Shown here in pieces: positions 8,425 to 17,428 of a stretch of DNA of 64,000 nucleotides. The stretch is from Campylobacter corcagiensis (lineage in GTDB: Bacteria; Campylobacterota; Campylobacteria; Campylobacterales; Campylobacteraceae): positions 1,550,001 to 1,614,000 of the forward strand of contig NZ_CP053842.1 in assembly GCF_013201645.1 (NCBI RefSeq), read 5' to 3'. The position numbers and the translations under genes were made by a program. Position 1 is the first letter of the stretch; every line of letters begins with the position of its first letter. A model generated the notes under the pieces. The model was given only the letters and a program-made list of their open reading frames with translations, ran no database searches and was not told the DNA's origin.

Positions 8425-8547
8425 ATGCGTTATGTTTTAGCTATTGTGGCTCTATCTATATTTTTCGTAGGCTGTTCAAACACTGCAAAAGGTGTCAAAA
8501 AAGACATTAATGAAGGTGCTCAATACGTAGAAAAAAATACAAGATAG
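8425..8547 (+). CDS. Entericidin A/B-like small lipoprotein
   Basis: A 40-residue ORF preceded by AAGGAG seven bases before the ATG. Residues 1-16 form a short lipoprotein signal ending in the lipobox FVGC (Cys17). After it comes NTAKGVKKDINEGAQYVEK, which resembles the entericidin pattern (T-x-G-x-G-x-D-I-x-x-G-x-x-I). Entericidins are tiny outer-membrane lipoproteins, some linked to stress or toxin-antidote behaviour in E. coli; here the role is unknown. It lies inside a tRNA array, between tRNA-Cys and tRNA-Ser, and may be transcribed with it. Confidence 0.8.
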   Translation: MRYVLAIVALSIFFVGCSNTAKGVKKDINEGAQYVEKNTR

Positions 8548-8594
8548 CTCTTTATGGAGCTGTGCATAACTACGATGATAGCTCCAATAATTAT

Positions 8595-8682
8595 CGGGAG
8601 ATGGCTGAGTGGTCGAAAGCGGCGGTCTTGAAAACCGTTGAGGTGAAAGCCTCCAGGGGTTCGAATCCCTTTCTCCCGGCCA
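8595..8682 (+). tRNA. tRNA-Ser (anticodon TGA)
   Basis: An 88-base class II tRNA with acceptor CGGGAGA/TCTCCCG, anticodon loop CTTGAAA (TGA), a long variable arm, T loop GTTCGAATC and encoded CCA. It closes the plus-strand tRNA array. Confidence 0.95.
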
Positions 8683-9075
8683 TTTATACTACACAATATT
8701 TCAAAATAACAATACTATCAATCTCTAAGATTTATAATTTTTTAAATTTAATGTCTATTGAAAAATAAGAATTGAGAGTCAAGTCTAGGTTTTTTAAAAT
8801 AATTAAATAGAAAATTAAAATATATAAAAGCTTTAAATAAATAATTTAATTTTAAAATCAGTTATCAAAAAATAATAGTTATTAAATTTTAAAATAGTTT
8901 TGCCAATTATAACACGCTCATACAAATCGCAATAAATATAGAGAAGTCTGATTTTATTTAATAAAACTAGATATACAAAATATTAAACTCTTATAAAGGT
9001 AGGAATTTAAGAATTTCAATAAGTATCATTTTTTAGTATGGATTTATAAAAGTCTTAAAATGTATTGTAATAAAT
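8683..9075. other. Long AT-rich spacer without a recognised gene
   Basis: About 390 bases between tRNA-Ser and the 3' end of the decahaem cytochrome gene. I find no ORF with a ribosome site, no tRNA and no strong GC-containing hairpin; the only inverted repeats are A/T-only. It appears to be ordinary non-coding spacer. Confidence 0.5.
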
Positions 9076-9099
9076 TTTAGCCCACAAAAAGGGGCTAAA
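9076..9099 (-). terminator. Hairpin after decahaem cytochrome gene
   Basis: TTTAGCCC (9076-9083) pairs with GGGCTAAA (9092-9099) around an 8-base loop. It begins directly downstream of the minus-strand stop codon (9102-9104) and is followed on that strand by ATTTATT, consistent with a weak intrinsic terminator. Confidence 0.55.
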
Positions 9100-9101
9100 T
9101 T

Positions 9102-11345
9102 CTATTTCTTTTTCTTATCAATCTTATTTAGATTATCTTTTGCTCGTTTTAGATAATCATCCCTAAAAAGCTCATCTCTCATACTTTTTGTAAGTGGAGA
9201 TGACTTTTCAAAGTGTGCATCAACAGCCATTTTTTGGGTGCCATTTTCATCTAAAATTTGCATAAAGTCGCCATTATGTAGATTTTTAATAGCATTTATT
9301 TGCGGAGTTGAATGTTTGCTTAAAGGCTTACCATCTTCGCCCTTAGCGTCCATATAAAATGGCTCACTAGGATTTGCATCGTAAAATCCATATCTCATAC
9401 CAAAGCCCATAGTTTGTGGGTTTTGATGACACTCTTCACACTCTCTAGCCTGCCTTGTAGAAGTGTGAGGATTAAGTGGCTGCATATCAATCGTTACAAT
9501 CCCATCTTTATTTGTTGCGACATTATTAAGTAGTGCGATCTCGCCATCTGGTGCGATCACAGTCCCAACCGTTTGTATAACGCCAACTAGTGGTGTAACT
9601 CTACCTTCGCCATTTATACCTAAAACTGGATCTTCCCACCTAGCATGTGAGTAATTCCCAGTTGAGCCACCTGGCTGCATAACAGGATCGCCATAATAAT
9701 CACTTGGAGTGCCATCTTTTGCTATTTTCTCAGCTGATTCTATCCAATCAACGAATTTATTGTCTTTTGAGTAATCCACGCTGTAATCATATCCGTAATA
9801 TGACGACGCCCAAGTTGAGTGACATGCGTAGCATTCCATCGTTTCAAGGTGTTTTGAAGCCCCAACCATAGCAAGTCTTCCCTTTTGGTTTTTCCATAAA
9901 TTTTTATCTTCTATATCTTTTAAAAGTGGCACTTCCAAGGTCTTTCCAGAAGCTGAGTGAAGCACGACTTTACCCCCATCTTTTACCACATTACCCAAAG
10001 GATTTCCCCTTGCACTTAGCAAATATCCATCTTTTGGCTCATAAATTTTGGTATGTGCTGAAGTTTGAGAAAGTGGCTCTTTTCCAAGCCCCCTTTGATT
10101 AAACAGCATATCTTTGATCTCATTAGTAACTTTATTTGGATCAAGAAGTTCGTCCCCATAACCCAAAGCTAACTCCCACGGATATTTTGTAGGTGTTCCA
10201 TGGCAATCACTACACTCTATCTCTATTTCTCCAAGTGCGACTGTGCCGATGTTTCCATTGCCGTGCATATCAGGACTTGTGTGGCAGTCTTGACAGAGCA
10301 TCCCAGCGTCATAATGCACATCTGCTTTAATGTGCTTATAAAGATAAGTCCCATTTGGTTGTTGAAGTGTTCCATCATCGTTAAATGGCACATACGCACT
10401 TCCTCTATCAACCGCAAAAAGCCCTTGATACTGCAAGCTTACACGACGCCCTGAGCTGTGACATGCATTACAAGTTGAAATTTGTATGCCTGAGTATTCC
10501 TTACCATTTACTTTTACTTTTGAGTTTTCGCCTGATTGCATCGTATGGACTAGCATATGACCTTTTTTGGTTTTATCAATAGTTGGATCGCCCCCTTCAT
10601 AGTAGCCTTCCGCTCCATAAACAGCGTGACATGCAAAGCACCCAAGCCCTCTAAAATGCCCTCTTACTTGCTTTCCTTTTGACTCTAAGTGGCAAGCGTT
10701 ACAATTTCTAAGGTAGCTATAAGCTGCCTCGTTTGGATTTTCTTTTATGGTGTTTAAGTTGGCTTGAGGAATTTTATCAAGCTTTGCAGGAAATTGATCT
10801 TTATGAAGTTCAACCAAAGCCATTGTATATTTTTTATACTCATCAGTGCCATAAATTGGCTCAAAGCCGTCCTCATCGATCGTTTCATGATTTGCATAGC
10901 GGTGCAAGAAATCATCATTATCAAGCCCCCAGCCATAAGTTATAACTTTGATCTTTCCAGCATCAGTGTTCATCATCGCTTTTTTCATACTTGAAATTTG
11001 CTCAAAATGGCAAAGCCCACAGGTTTTATCATTTAGCGCAAATGACCCAGGAGCTGGAGTAAAATACTCAAGCATCGCACCATCAGGAGATTTTCCATGA
11101 GCGATATTTTTATCTTTTGCTTCATTTGGATTTCCACCATGGCAGATTATACAGCCATTTGGATCGCCAAAAGCACTTCCCATCGCATAAATTTGCTGTG
11201 CCATGTCAGAATCGTGATCTTTTATCGGTTCAATTCCTTGATGACAACTAAGACAGCCGGTTTTGTTTGCTGGATAGGCGTTTGGGTCTAAATTCCCAAA
11301 CGCCACGCTACAGCAAAAAACTAAAAATAGAACTATTTTTTTCAT
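9102..11345 (-). CDS. Decahaem c-type cytochrome, periplasmic, function unknown
   Basis: A 747-residue protein with signal peptide (1-17, ending SVAFG) and ten CXXCH haem sites: CLSCH, CIICH, CGLCH, CNACH, CFACH, CNACH, CQDCH, CSDCH, CYACH and CEECH. No CX15CH site as in the sulfite reductase MccA and no lysine-ligated CXXCK as in NrfA is seen, so nitrite or sulfite reductase are unlikely. The large gap between the eighth and ninth haems (about 130 residues) could hold a catalytic or docking domain. The C-terminus is lysine-rich. There is no porin or membrane anchor beside it, so it is probably a soluble periplasmic oxidoreductase or electron carrier. It shares the neighbourhood with the TsdA-like cytochrome; an octahaem-like sulfur or nitrogen substrate is possible but not shown. 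Confidence 0.85.
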   Translation of the reverse strand: MKKIVLFLVFCCSVAFGNLDPNAYPANKTGCLSCHQGIEPIKDHDSDMAQQIYAMGSAFGDPNGCIICHGGNPNEAKDKNIAHGKSPDGAMLEYFTPAPGSFALNDKTCGLCHFEQISSMKKAMMNTDAGKIKVITYGWGLDNDDFLHRYANHETIDEDGFEPIYGTDEYKKYTMALVELHKDQFPAKLDKIPQANLNTIKENPNEAAYSYLRNCNACHLESKGKQVRGHFRGLGCFACHAVYGAEGYYEGGDPTIDKTKKGHMLVHTMQSGENSKVKVNGKEYSGIQISTCNACHSSGRRVSLQYQGLFAVDRGSAYVPFNDDGTLQQPNGTYLYKHIKADVHYDAGMLCQDCHTSPDMHGNGNIGTVALGEIEIECSDCHGTPTKYPWELALGYGDELLDPNKVTNEIKDMLFNQRGLGKEPLSQTSAHTKIYEPKDGYLLSARGNPLGNVVKDGGKVVLHSASGKTLEVPLLKDIEDKNLWKNQKGRLAMVGASKHLETMECYACHSTWASSYYGYDYSVDYSKDNKFVDWIESAEKIAKDGTPSDYYGDPVMQPGGSTGNYSHARWEDPVLGINGEGRVTPLVGVIQTVGTVIAPDGEIALLNNVATNKDGIVTIDMQPLNPHTSTRQARECEECHQNPQTMGFGMRYGFYDANPSEPFYMDAKGEDGKPLSKHSTPQINAIKNLHNGDFMQILDENGTQKMAVDAHFEKSSPLTKSMRDELFRDDYLKRAKDNLNKIDKKKK

Positions 11346-11465
11346 TGTTTTGCCTTTTTTGTAAAATCAAATTTAACAAATATTTTATAAAAATTTAGTT
11401 TTATTTTAGCTGAATTTAATTAATTTTTCATTTTATTAATTAAGTTTTTATAAAATTTTTACAAA

Positions 11466-11471
11466 TATAAT
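11466..11471 (+). promoter_or_regulatory. Putative -10 of tsaD
   Basis: TATAAT at 11466-11471, in the 184-bp divergent gap between the decahaem cytochrome gene and tsaD and about 59 bp before the tsaD ATG. No -35 element is obvious, as is usual for Campylobacter sigma70 promoters. The gap is otherwise AT-rich with A/T-only repeats. Confidence 0.35.
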
Positions 11472-11529
11472 AATTTATAAAAATTTATGGCAATTACGCT
11501 AAAATTAAAGAAAAATTTTAAGGTTAAAA

Positions 11530-12549
11530 ATGGAAAAAAATTTGATTTTAGGCATTGAAAGTAGCTGTGATGATAGCTCGGTTGCGTTAATGGACGCTAA
11601 AACTTATGAGTTGGTTTTATACAAAAAAATCTCACAAGAGAGTAGACACTCTGAATTTGGTGGTGTTGTTCCTGAGCTTGCTGCTAGACTTCACACAGCA
11701 GCTTTGCCAAATTTAGCTCTTGATTTAAAGCCATATTTTGAGGATATAAAAGCTATTGCTGTAACAAATGAGCCTGGACTTAGCGTAAGCTTGATAGCTG
11801 GAGTTAGCATGGCAAAGGCTCTAAGTATATCTTTAAATATCCCGCTAATTGCTATAAATCACCTCATCGGTCATATTTACTCGCTATTTTTAGATCAAAA
11901 AATCAAACTTCCACTTGGAATTTTGCTAGTAAGTGGCGGTCATACTATGGTTTTAAATATAGATAGCCACGGTAAAATCACTCTTTTAGCTAGCACAACT
12001 GATGATAGTTATGGAGAGAGCTTTGATAAAGTGGCTAAAATGATGAATCTTGGCTATCCAGGAGGGGCTGTTATAGAAAGCTTTGCTAAAGGCTGTGTAG
12101 ATGATATGTATAAATTTACAGTGCCGTTAAAGGGCAATAAAAAACGCCTTGAGTATAGTTTTTCAGGGCTTAAAAATCAAGTTCGTTTAGCTATAGAAAA
12201 TTTGGGTAAAAATTTAAGTGAAGATGAAATTTCAAAAGTTGCATTTTCATTTCAAAAAGCAGCAACGGAACATATCATTGACAAGCTAAAAACAGTATTT
12301 GACATATATAAATTTGAAAATTTTGGGGTAGTTGGCGGTGCAAGTGCAAACCAAACGCTCCGCGGCGAACTAGAAAAAATATCCACCAAATATAACACAA
12401 ACCTACTTTTTGCACCACTTAAATTTTGCTCTGATAATGCTGCTATGATAGCAAGAGCTGGGGTAGATAAGTATGAAAAGAAAGAATTTATAGACTATAA
12501 AAACCTAAGGATAAGTCCTAGGTCAGATTTAAATGGAGTTATTATATAA
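11530..12549 (+). CDS. tsaD: tRNA threonylcarbamoyladenosine synthase subunit TsaD
   Basis: A 339-residue Kae1/TsaD ASKHA-fold protein. It transfers the threonylcarbamoyl group to A37 of ANN-decoding tRNAs, with TsaB and TsaE. Signature residues are seen: GIESSCDDSSVAL at the N-terminus, HSEFGGVVPELAARLH, the metal-binding pair His111/His115 in NHLIGH, LVSGGHT, and SDNAAMIA near the end. The ATG follows TTTTAAGG. Its last 8 bases overlap the end of the convergent lipoprotein gene. Confidence 0.97.
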   Translation: MEKNLILGIESSCDDSSVALMDAKTYELVLYKKISQESRHSEFGGVVPELAARLHTAALPNLALDLKPYFEDIKAIAVTNEPGLSVSLIAGVSMAKALSISLNIPLIAINHLIGHIYSLFLDQKIKLPLGILLVSGGHTMVLNIDSHGKITLLASTTDDSYGESFDKVAKMMNLGYPGGAVIESFAKGCVDDMYKFTVPLKGNKKRLEYSFSGLKNQVRLAIENLGKNLSEDEISKVAFSFQKAATEHIIDKLKTVFDIYKFENFGVVGGASANQTLRGELEKISTKYNTNLLFAPLKFCSDNAAMIARAGVDKYEKKEFIDYKNLRISPRSDLNGVII

Positions 12550-13018
12550 AAAGTGGAGCACTTTGGCGTTTTGCTCCATCTTTACTACTATTTAAATCTT
12601 TTAAAATATCATCTTTTATGGAGTTGTAGGTATCGTTTATATCTTTTTGTAAGCTTTTAGTAGTGGCGTTTATATCAGACTCTTCTAGCTTGTTCATCAT
12701 AGAATTTATTGTTTTATTCGCATCACTTTTTAGCTCTTTTAGGCTCTTTTTAGCACTAGCTGTAGCGTTATTAAAGGTATTTATTGTTATATCTATAGAT
12801 TTTGAAGTCTCTTCTTTTATATTTTCTTTAAAATCTTCAATACTTTTATTTACCTCTTTTAAGCTTTCTTCCGCTAGTTTATTAGCCGCATCTACGCTCC
12901 TTTTTAAACTATCTTGGAATTCGTTTTTAGCCTCATCTATCTTTGATGATTCGCTGTTGTTATCACACCCCGTTAAAAAAAGAGCTATAAACATTAAAAT
13001 TATAAAACAATTTTTCAA
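12542..13018 (-). CDS. Helical lipoprotein of unknown function
   Basis: 158 residues. The signal peptide ends in LTGC (Cys18), so it is a lipoprotein. The mature part is Lys/Glu/Asn/Ser-rich and almost entirely predicted helix or coiled coil (heptad-like SLKELKSDANKTINSMMNKL), resembling YtxH- or apolipoprotein-like envelope helices without a clear family. It follows the cytochrome lipoprotein gene by 12 bp and ends the minus-strand group that starts at moaC. Its 3' end overlaps tsaD by 8 bases. Function not recognised. Confidence 0.75.
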   Translation of the reverse strand: MKNCFIILMFIALFLTGCDNNSESSKIDEAKNEFQDSLKRSVDAANKLAEESLKEVNKSIEDFKENIKEETSKSIDITINTFNNATASAKKSLKELKSDANKTINSMMNKLEESDINATTKSLQKDINDTYNSIKDDILKDLNSSKDGAKRQSAPLFI

Positions 13019-13030
13019 AAATCAACCTTT

Positions 13031-13450
13031 CTATAACTCATTAGCTATATATTTAGCTAATGAGTTAAGCTCTTCATATTTGAGATTTTTAATATTTGCC
13101 TTCATAGTAGCTGCAAACTCTCCACCATAAGTTCCATCTTTAAAGCCCTTAAGAGCGAAATTTATCTCATCTTCGCTTAAATCTGCTATAACTCTACTTC
13201 TACTTAAAGCACTTCTTTCACCATAGTTTCCATGACAGCTTGAGCAGTGATTATCAAAATAGTTTACTACAGATTCTCCAGCTATTTTTTGAGATAAACT
13301 GTTTTGAGCTATATCATCATTTTTGGGCAAATCTTCCTTAGATATCTTTTCATAACTAACCACTTCTTTGCTAGTGCTACTATCTTTGTTGCATCCAATA
13401 AAAATAAATATACTAGCTATCCAAACTACCGCTACTATCTTCTTCATCAT
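13031..13450 (-). CDS. Monohaem cytochrome c lipoprotein
   Basis: 139 residues. The signal peptide ends in the lipobox FIGC (Cys20), then a linker, then one haem site CSSCH in NHCSSCHGNYGERS, typical of small class I cytochromes c (similar to C. jejuni Cj1153-type c553). A Met ligand is probable in FAATMKANIKNL. A membrane-anchored periplasmic electron carrier is likely; the partners are unknown. Its start overlaps the 3' end of the CNNM/CorC gene by 38 bases. ATG codons at 13450 and 13447 are both possible. Confidence 0.85.
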   Translation of the reverse strand: MMKKIVAVVWIASIFIFIGCNKDSSTSKEVVSYEKISKEDLPKNDDIAQNSLSQKIAGESVVNYFDNHCSSCHGNYGERSALSRSRVIADLSEDEINFALKGFKDGTYGGEFAATMKANIKNLKYEELNSLAKYIANEL

Positions 13451-14753
13451 TACTCTTTTCTGATTTTATTGTAATTTTTACAAGACTTATGCTATTTCCA
13501 TCCATCTCTAAAATTTCATACTCACAGTTTTCATCCACAGCTTTATCGCCAACTTCAGGCAGTCTTCCTATAAGAGTAAAAACATAACCACCAATAGTTA
13601 GTTCTTCAACATCATCTTCAAATTTAACACCCGTAATATCAGAAACATCTTCTAAATAAGCTTTTCCCACAAACTCATAAACGCCATTTTGTATAGCTTT
13701 ATACTCAAGTTCAGCATCATCGTGCTCATCGTTTATATCGCCAAAAATTTCTTCAATAATATCTTCCATAGTAATAAGTCCTGAAGTCCCACCAAACTCA
13801 TCTATAACAAGCCCAGCTGAAATTCTCTCTTTATTCATCATCGGTAAAATCGAAGCAATAGAGGCATTTTCAGGAAAAATCAAAATTTTTCTTACTATCT
13901 TATCAAAGTCTTTCTCGCCATCTTGTTGGATAATATCTCTTATATGAACCATGCCTAAAACGCTATCTTTACTACCATCAACATATGGAAAACGAGTAAA
14001 TTTAGACTCTAAAACTCGCTTATAGTTCTCTTCATAGCTTTTTTGCTTATTTAAACAAACCATATTTTTTCTAGGTGTCATAACCTCTTTTGCAACTGTA
14101 TCACTAAAATCAATAGCATTTTTTATAATCTCAGTTTCTACACTATCAAGAACACCGCCTTTGAGGCTTTCACCAACGATAAATCTAATCTCTTCTTCAG
14201 AGTGAGCAACTTCGCCACCACCAGCTGGTTTGATACCAATAAGCTTTAAAATTCCTTGAGCTAAAACATCAAAAATTTTAATAAAAGGCGAAAACATAAC
14301 CCAAAATGCATGAAGTGGTTGTGCTATTAAAAGAACTGATTTTTCAGGTTTAGCTATGGCTATACTTTTTGGAACAAGCTCCCCTAAAACAACATGTAAA
14401 AGCGTAACAAGGGTAAAAGAAATGATAAAAGATATGCTATGAAGTGCAACAGAACTCTCACCTAAAATCATAACAACAGGAGCTTCTATAAGACCTGCTA
14501 CAGCTGGTTCTCCTATCCAACCAAGAGCAAGAGAACTAATAGTAATGCCAAGCTGAGTAGCACTTAAGTATGAGTCAAGAGAATTTGTAATATTAAGAGC
14601 TAATTTGGCGTTTTTAACACCATCATTTACCAACTCTTCGAGTTTACTTTTGCGAATTTTAACTATCGCAAATTCAGAAAGAACAAAAAAAGCGTTTAAA
14701 AACACAAAAACAAAGGCTAAAAAAAGCATCAAACCCGAACTATCCGTGTCCAA
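13413..14753 (-). CDS. CNNM/CorC-family transporter (DUF21 + CBS pair + CorC_HlyC)
   Basis: 446 residues: an N-terminal DUF21 membrane domain with three to four helices (about 5-190), two CBS domains (about 210-335, with AKEVMTPRKNMV and FGGTSGLITMEDIIEEIFGDI) and a C-terminal CorC_HlyC domain (about 350-430). The family (YfjD, CorB, CNNM) is linked to Mg2+/Co2+ export or sodium-coupled magnesium transport; older annotation as hemolysin is misleading. It is in the inner membrane. The EamA gene lies 74 bp upstream on the same strand. Confidence 0.9.
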   Translation of the reverse strand: MDTDSSGLMLFLAFVFVFLNAFFVLSEFAIVKIRKSKLEELVNDGVKNAKLALNITNSLDSYLSATQLGITISSLALGWIGEPAVAGLIEAPVVMILGESSVALHSISFIISFTLVTLLHVVLGELVPKSIAIAKPEKSVLLIAQPLHAFWVMFSPFIKIFDVLAQGILKLIGIKPAGGGEVAHSEEEIRFIVGESLKGGVLDSVETEIIKNAIDFSDTVAKEVMTPRKNMVCLNKQKSYEENYKRVLESKFTRFPYVDGSKDSVLGMVHIRDIIQQDGEKDFDKIVRKILIFPENASIASILPMMNKERISAGLVIDEFGGTSGLITMEDIIEEIFGDINDEHDDAELEYKAIQNGVYEFVGKAYLEDVSDITGVKFEDDVEELTIGGYVFTLIGRLPEVGDKAVDENCEYEILEMDGNSISLVKITIKSEKSNDEEDSSGSLDS

Positions 14754-14827
14754 TTATATATCCTTAAAAATAAAATAATCTGATTATATCAAAAATTTTA
14801 AAATTTATATAAAATTTTGATTTAAAT

Positions 14828-15655
14828 TTAGCCAAAAACCATAAGTAGCATTATAGAGATAATTCCAAGCAGTATGCCAGCAAAATTTAGCCTGTTTAAC
14901 TGCTCTTTAAAAACCAAACTTCCAACTAAAAGGCTAACACAAATCACTCCAATATTCATAGCTGTAAATACCAAAGATGGATTATCTTTTAATGTCTGAT
15001 GAGCTTTGATATAAAAAACAATATTTAAGAAATTTAGCACTCCTAAAAGTAGACCCAGTAAAACAGCTTTTATCTCAAATTTTACATCTTTAAATTTAAG
15101 GTAAGAAAATAGCAATACAAAAGCTAAAATAAAAGCTATAAACAAAGTAGCAGAAAACTCGCCACCTTGCTTTGAAATAAGCTTAAATATAATATCACAA
15201 CTGCCATAAATAATCCACACTAAAAATAGATATAACGAACCGCCTCTATAAGTGCTACTTTTTTTATAAACTAAACAAAATATCGCTAAAAACGCTAGTG
15301 ATATAGCTATAAAAAGTCCTAAATTTAGCTTTTGTCCTAAAAATAAAAAAGATGCAACTATGGGTAAAAACAAAGAAAGCCTAGCTGCCGAGTCAGCTCT
15401 AGCAATCCCTGTAAATTTTACAGCTCTTGCCATGATAATAAAGCCACTTGGAAGCAAAATTCCAAGAATTAAGAATAGATATGGAAATTTTATCTGTGTT
15501 AAATTTGCTAAATTTGGGTGAAAAACAAACAAAGTGAGCAAACTAGCAGAGGCGTAGTTAAAAAGCACCATAACCTCTGCTTTTAAAGTCTTAGTAACCT
15601 TTAGCAAAACTGAAACTAAAACATTTGCAACAACTGCTAAAACAAGATATATCAA
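14828..15655 (-). CDS. EamA/DMT-family transporter
   Basis: 275 residues with about ten hydrophobic segments in two halves, as in drug/metabolite transporters; the second half ends with KEQLNRLNFAGILLGIISIM, a typical EamA C-terminus. It probably exports or imports a small metabolite across the inner membrane; the substrate is not deducible. Its ATG is two bases after the M48 protease stop, so the two are in one transcript. Confidence 0.85.
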   Translation of the reverse strand: MIYLVLAVVANVLVSVLLKVTKTLKAEVMVLFNYASASLLTLFVFHPNLANLTQIKFPYLFLILGILLPSGFIIMARAVKFTGIARADSAARLSLFLPIVASFLFLGQKLNLGLFIAISLAFLAIFCLVYKKSSTYRGGSLYLFLVWIIYGSCDIIFKLISKQGGEFSATLFIAFILAFVLLFSYLKFKDVKFEIKAVLLGLLLGVLNFLNIVFYIKAHQTLKDNPSLVFTAMNIGVICVSLLVGSLVFKEQLNRLNFAGILLGIISIMLLMVFG

Positions 15656-15657
15656 AT

Positions 15658-16455
15658 TTAGTTCTTTTTAGCTGCTAGATATATCGGGTTAAGCTTTTGT
15701 GCTATTTTAGTTAAATTTGCTATCCTGCTTGAGTGAGATGGGTGAGTTGACATAAATTCTAATGGTTGTTTTGAATTTAGTGCTGACATCTTTTTCCATA
15801 CATTTATAGCAGAATTTGGATTATACCCAGCTCTTGCCATAAGTTCAGTTCCAATATTATCAGCTTCTGTTTCTTGTTCTCTTGAAAAAGGTAGTAAAAT
15901 AGCATATGTTGCAGCCATGTTGGCTAAATTTGCTATTTCATTGCTTCCTGTTGCTATACCAACAGCAAAAATTCCTACATTTTTAAGCTGATCGCGGCTT
16001 GCTTTTTCTCTGCTGTGCTCTCTTAAAGCATGACTCATCTCATGACCTACAATAGCAGCAAGCTCAGCATCTGTTAGTTTTAATTTATTTATGATTCCTG
16101 TATACACAGCCATCCTGCCACCAGGCATACACCATGCATTTGCTTCATCGCTTTTGATAACATTTATCTGCCAGTTCCAATTTCTAGCATCAGATCTAAA
16201 GACATCTACATGATTTATTAAATTCTTTGCGATTTTTTGGACTCTTTTAGTTTGAACTGGGTCTACATTTAGAGCTTTTTTAGCACTTGATTCTCTAAGA
16301 ATTTTAGTATAAGCCATGGCTGCTCCTTTATCCATTTCAGCAGCACTTACTAACATCATTTGAGAGCGGTTAACTCCAACTGCACCTGAATTTGTTGTTG
16401 ATGCACAACCTGTGATAACTAATGCTATCACAACTGCATAAATGAATTTTTTCAT
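15658..16455 (-). CDS. M48-family metalloprotease lipoprotein (LoiP/YggG-like)
   Basis: 265 residues. The signal peptide ends in VITGC (Cys17), so it is a periplasmic lipoprotein. The zinc site is VGHEMSHALREH (His138, Glu139, His142), with the third ligand in SREQETEADNIG. STHPSHSSRI near the end is typical of the family. Such proteases (LoiP, BepA) degrade or refold outer-membrane proteins. I start at the ATG at 16455, with AAAGGAG six bases before it; the 11-residue longer frame would bury the signal peptide. Confidence 0.92.
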   Translation of the reverse strand: MKKFIYAVVIALVITGCASTTNSGAVGVNRSQMMLVSAAEMDKGAAMAYTKILRESSAKKALNVDPVQTKRVQKIAKNLINHVDVFRSDARNWNWQINVIKSDEANAWCMPGGRMAVYTGIINKLKLTDAELAAIVGHEMSHALREHSREKASRDQLKNVGIFAVGIATGSNEIANLANMAATYAILLPFSREQETEADNIGTELMARAGYNPNSAINVWKKMSALNSKQPLEFMSTHPSHSSRIANLTKIAQKLNPIYLAAKKN

Positions 16456-16465
16456 CTTATCTCCT

Positions 16466-17428
16466 TTAATATCCGATGTTTTCTTCAAATTCCTTTAATC
16501 TTTTGTGAATACTTCTTAGCTCCGTAATCGTCGTCCAGTTCTCTATAAATACGCTAAAACTCTCTCTAACCTGAGAAAAAGCATTGCTTACTTGAACCAA
16601 AATTCCAAGAGTTACAAGCCCAGTAAATAGCCCTGAACCCATTATCATATATGGCACAATGACCATAAATTGTGATAGCGAAATAAGCCAAATATTAAAA
16701 TACCCGTAGTGTAAAAATAATCTATAATAGTTGGTTTTAAGACCAGTAAAGAGCGAAAAAATAGTTGGAGTTGCAGCGAAATTTACCTTATCATCTTCAG
16801 CATATACTAACTCTTTTCTAAAGGCTGCTTCTGCTTTTTGATTATTATACTCAAGACCTGGAAGCTTAATACCTACAAACCATGACACTATAATTCCACC
16901 TATACTAACAATAAGAGCTATCCAGACTAAATTTCCAGGAATCTCTCTTAGCCACTCAATTGGCATCTTATCACTTAATGCCCAAAGTATCGGTATAAAA
17001 GCTATCAAAGTCATAAAAGCCCTTACAACTCTAACTCCTAAGCTTTGGATAATCTTAGCGAAGTTATATACATCTTCTTGCATTCTTTGGCTACTTCCTT
17101 CGATATCATCTTCACACTCCTTCCACTTAGAAAGGTATGAAAATGTAATCGCTTCACGCCACCTAAATGCCCAGTGACTCGCAAAAAATGTAGTTATGGT
17201 ATAGACTATAACATATGGCATCGCTATATATAAAAACCGCCAAATCTCAGCCCAAAACTGATCTAAAGTGTGATTTTGGATATTTTGCATCATGTCGTAA
17301 AAATCTTTATACCAGTCATTTATCGCTACATTTAGCTGAGTTTGAAAAACAAGCGAAAGGAGTATAAAAACTACGCCGCCATACGCCCAAAGTGCCCATT
17401 TTTTATCTTTAAAAAATGCCTTTATCAT
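16466..17428 (-). CDS. sbmA: SbmA/BacA-like peptide transporter
   Basis: 320 residues with about seven to eight hydrophobic segments. The N-terminal NDWYKDFYDMMQN, then FRWREAITFSYLSKW and the C-terminal NWTTITELRSIHKRLKEFE are typical of SbmA/BacA, proton-driven inner-membrane importers of peptides such as microcins and bleomycin. At 320 residues it is shorter than E. coli SbmA (about 406) but keeps the core. Its start overlaps the stop of the upstream coiled-coil gene by 4 bases. Confidence 0.85.
   Translation of the reverse strand: MIKAFFKDKKWALWAYGGVVFILLSLVFQTQLNVAINDWYKDFYDMMQNIQNHTLDQFWAEIWRFLYIAMPYVIVYTITTFFASHWAFRWREAITFSYLSKWKECEDDIEGSSQRMQEDVYNFAKIIQSLGVRVVRAFMTLIAFIPILWALSDKMPIEWLREIPGNLVWIALIVSIGGIIVSWFVGIKLPGLEYNNQKAEAAFRKELVYAEDDKVNFAATPTIFSLFTGLKTNYYRLFLHYGYFNIWLISLSQFMVIVPYMIMGSGLFTGLVTLGILVQVSNAFSQVRESFSVFIENWTTITELRSIHKRLKEFEENIGY

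Noticed and set aside
8562-8768. 68-codon plus-strand ORF
   Set aside because: It runs through tRNA-Ser (8595-8682); the protein is a translation of the tRNA.
9102-11345. Several antisense and overlapping ORFs of 60-84 codons inside the decahaem gene
   Set aside because: No ribosome sites, no family features, and the haem-coding frame explains the region.
12663-13130. 155-codon plus-strand ORF opposite the helical lipoprotein
   Set aside because: Serine/leucine/phenylalanine-rich shadow of the Lys/Glu/Ser-rich lipoprotein; no start signal.
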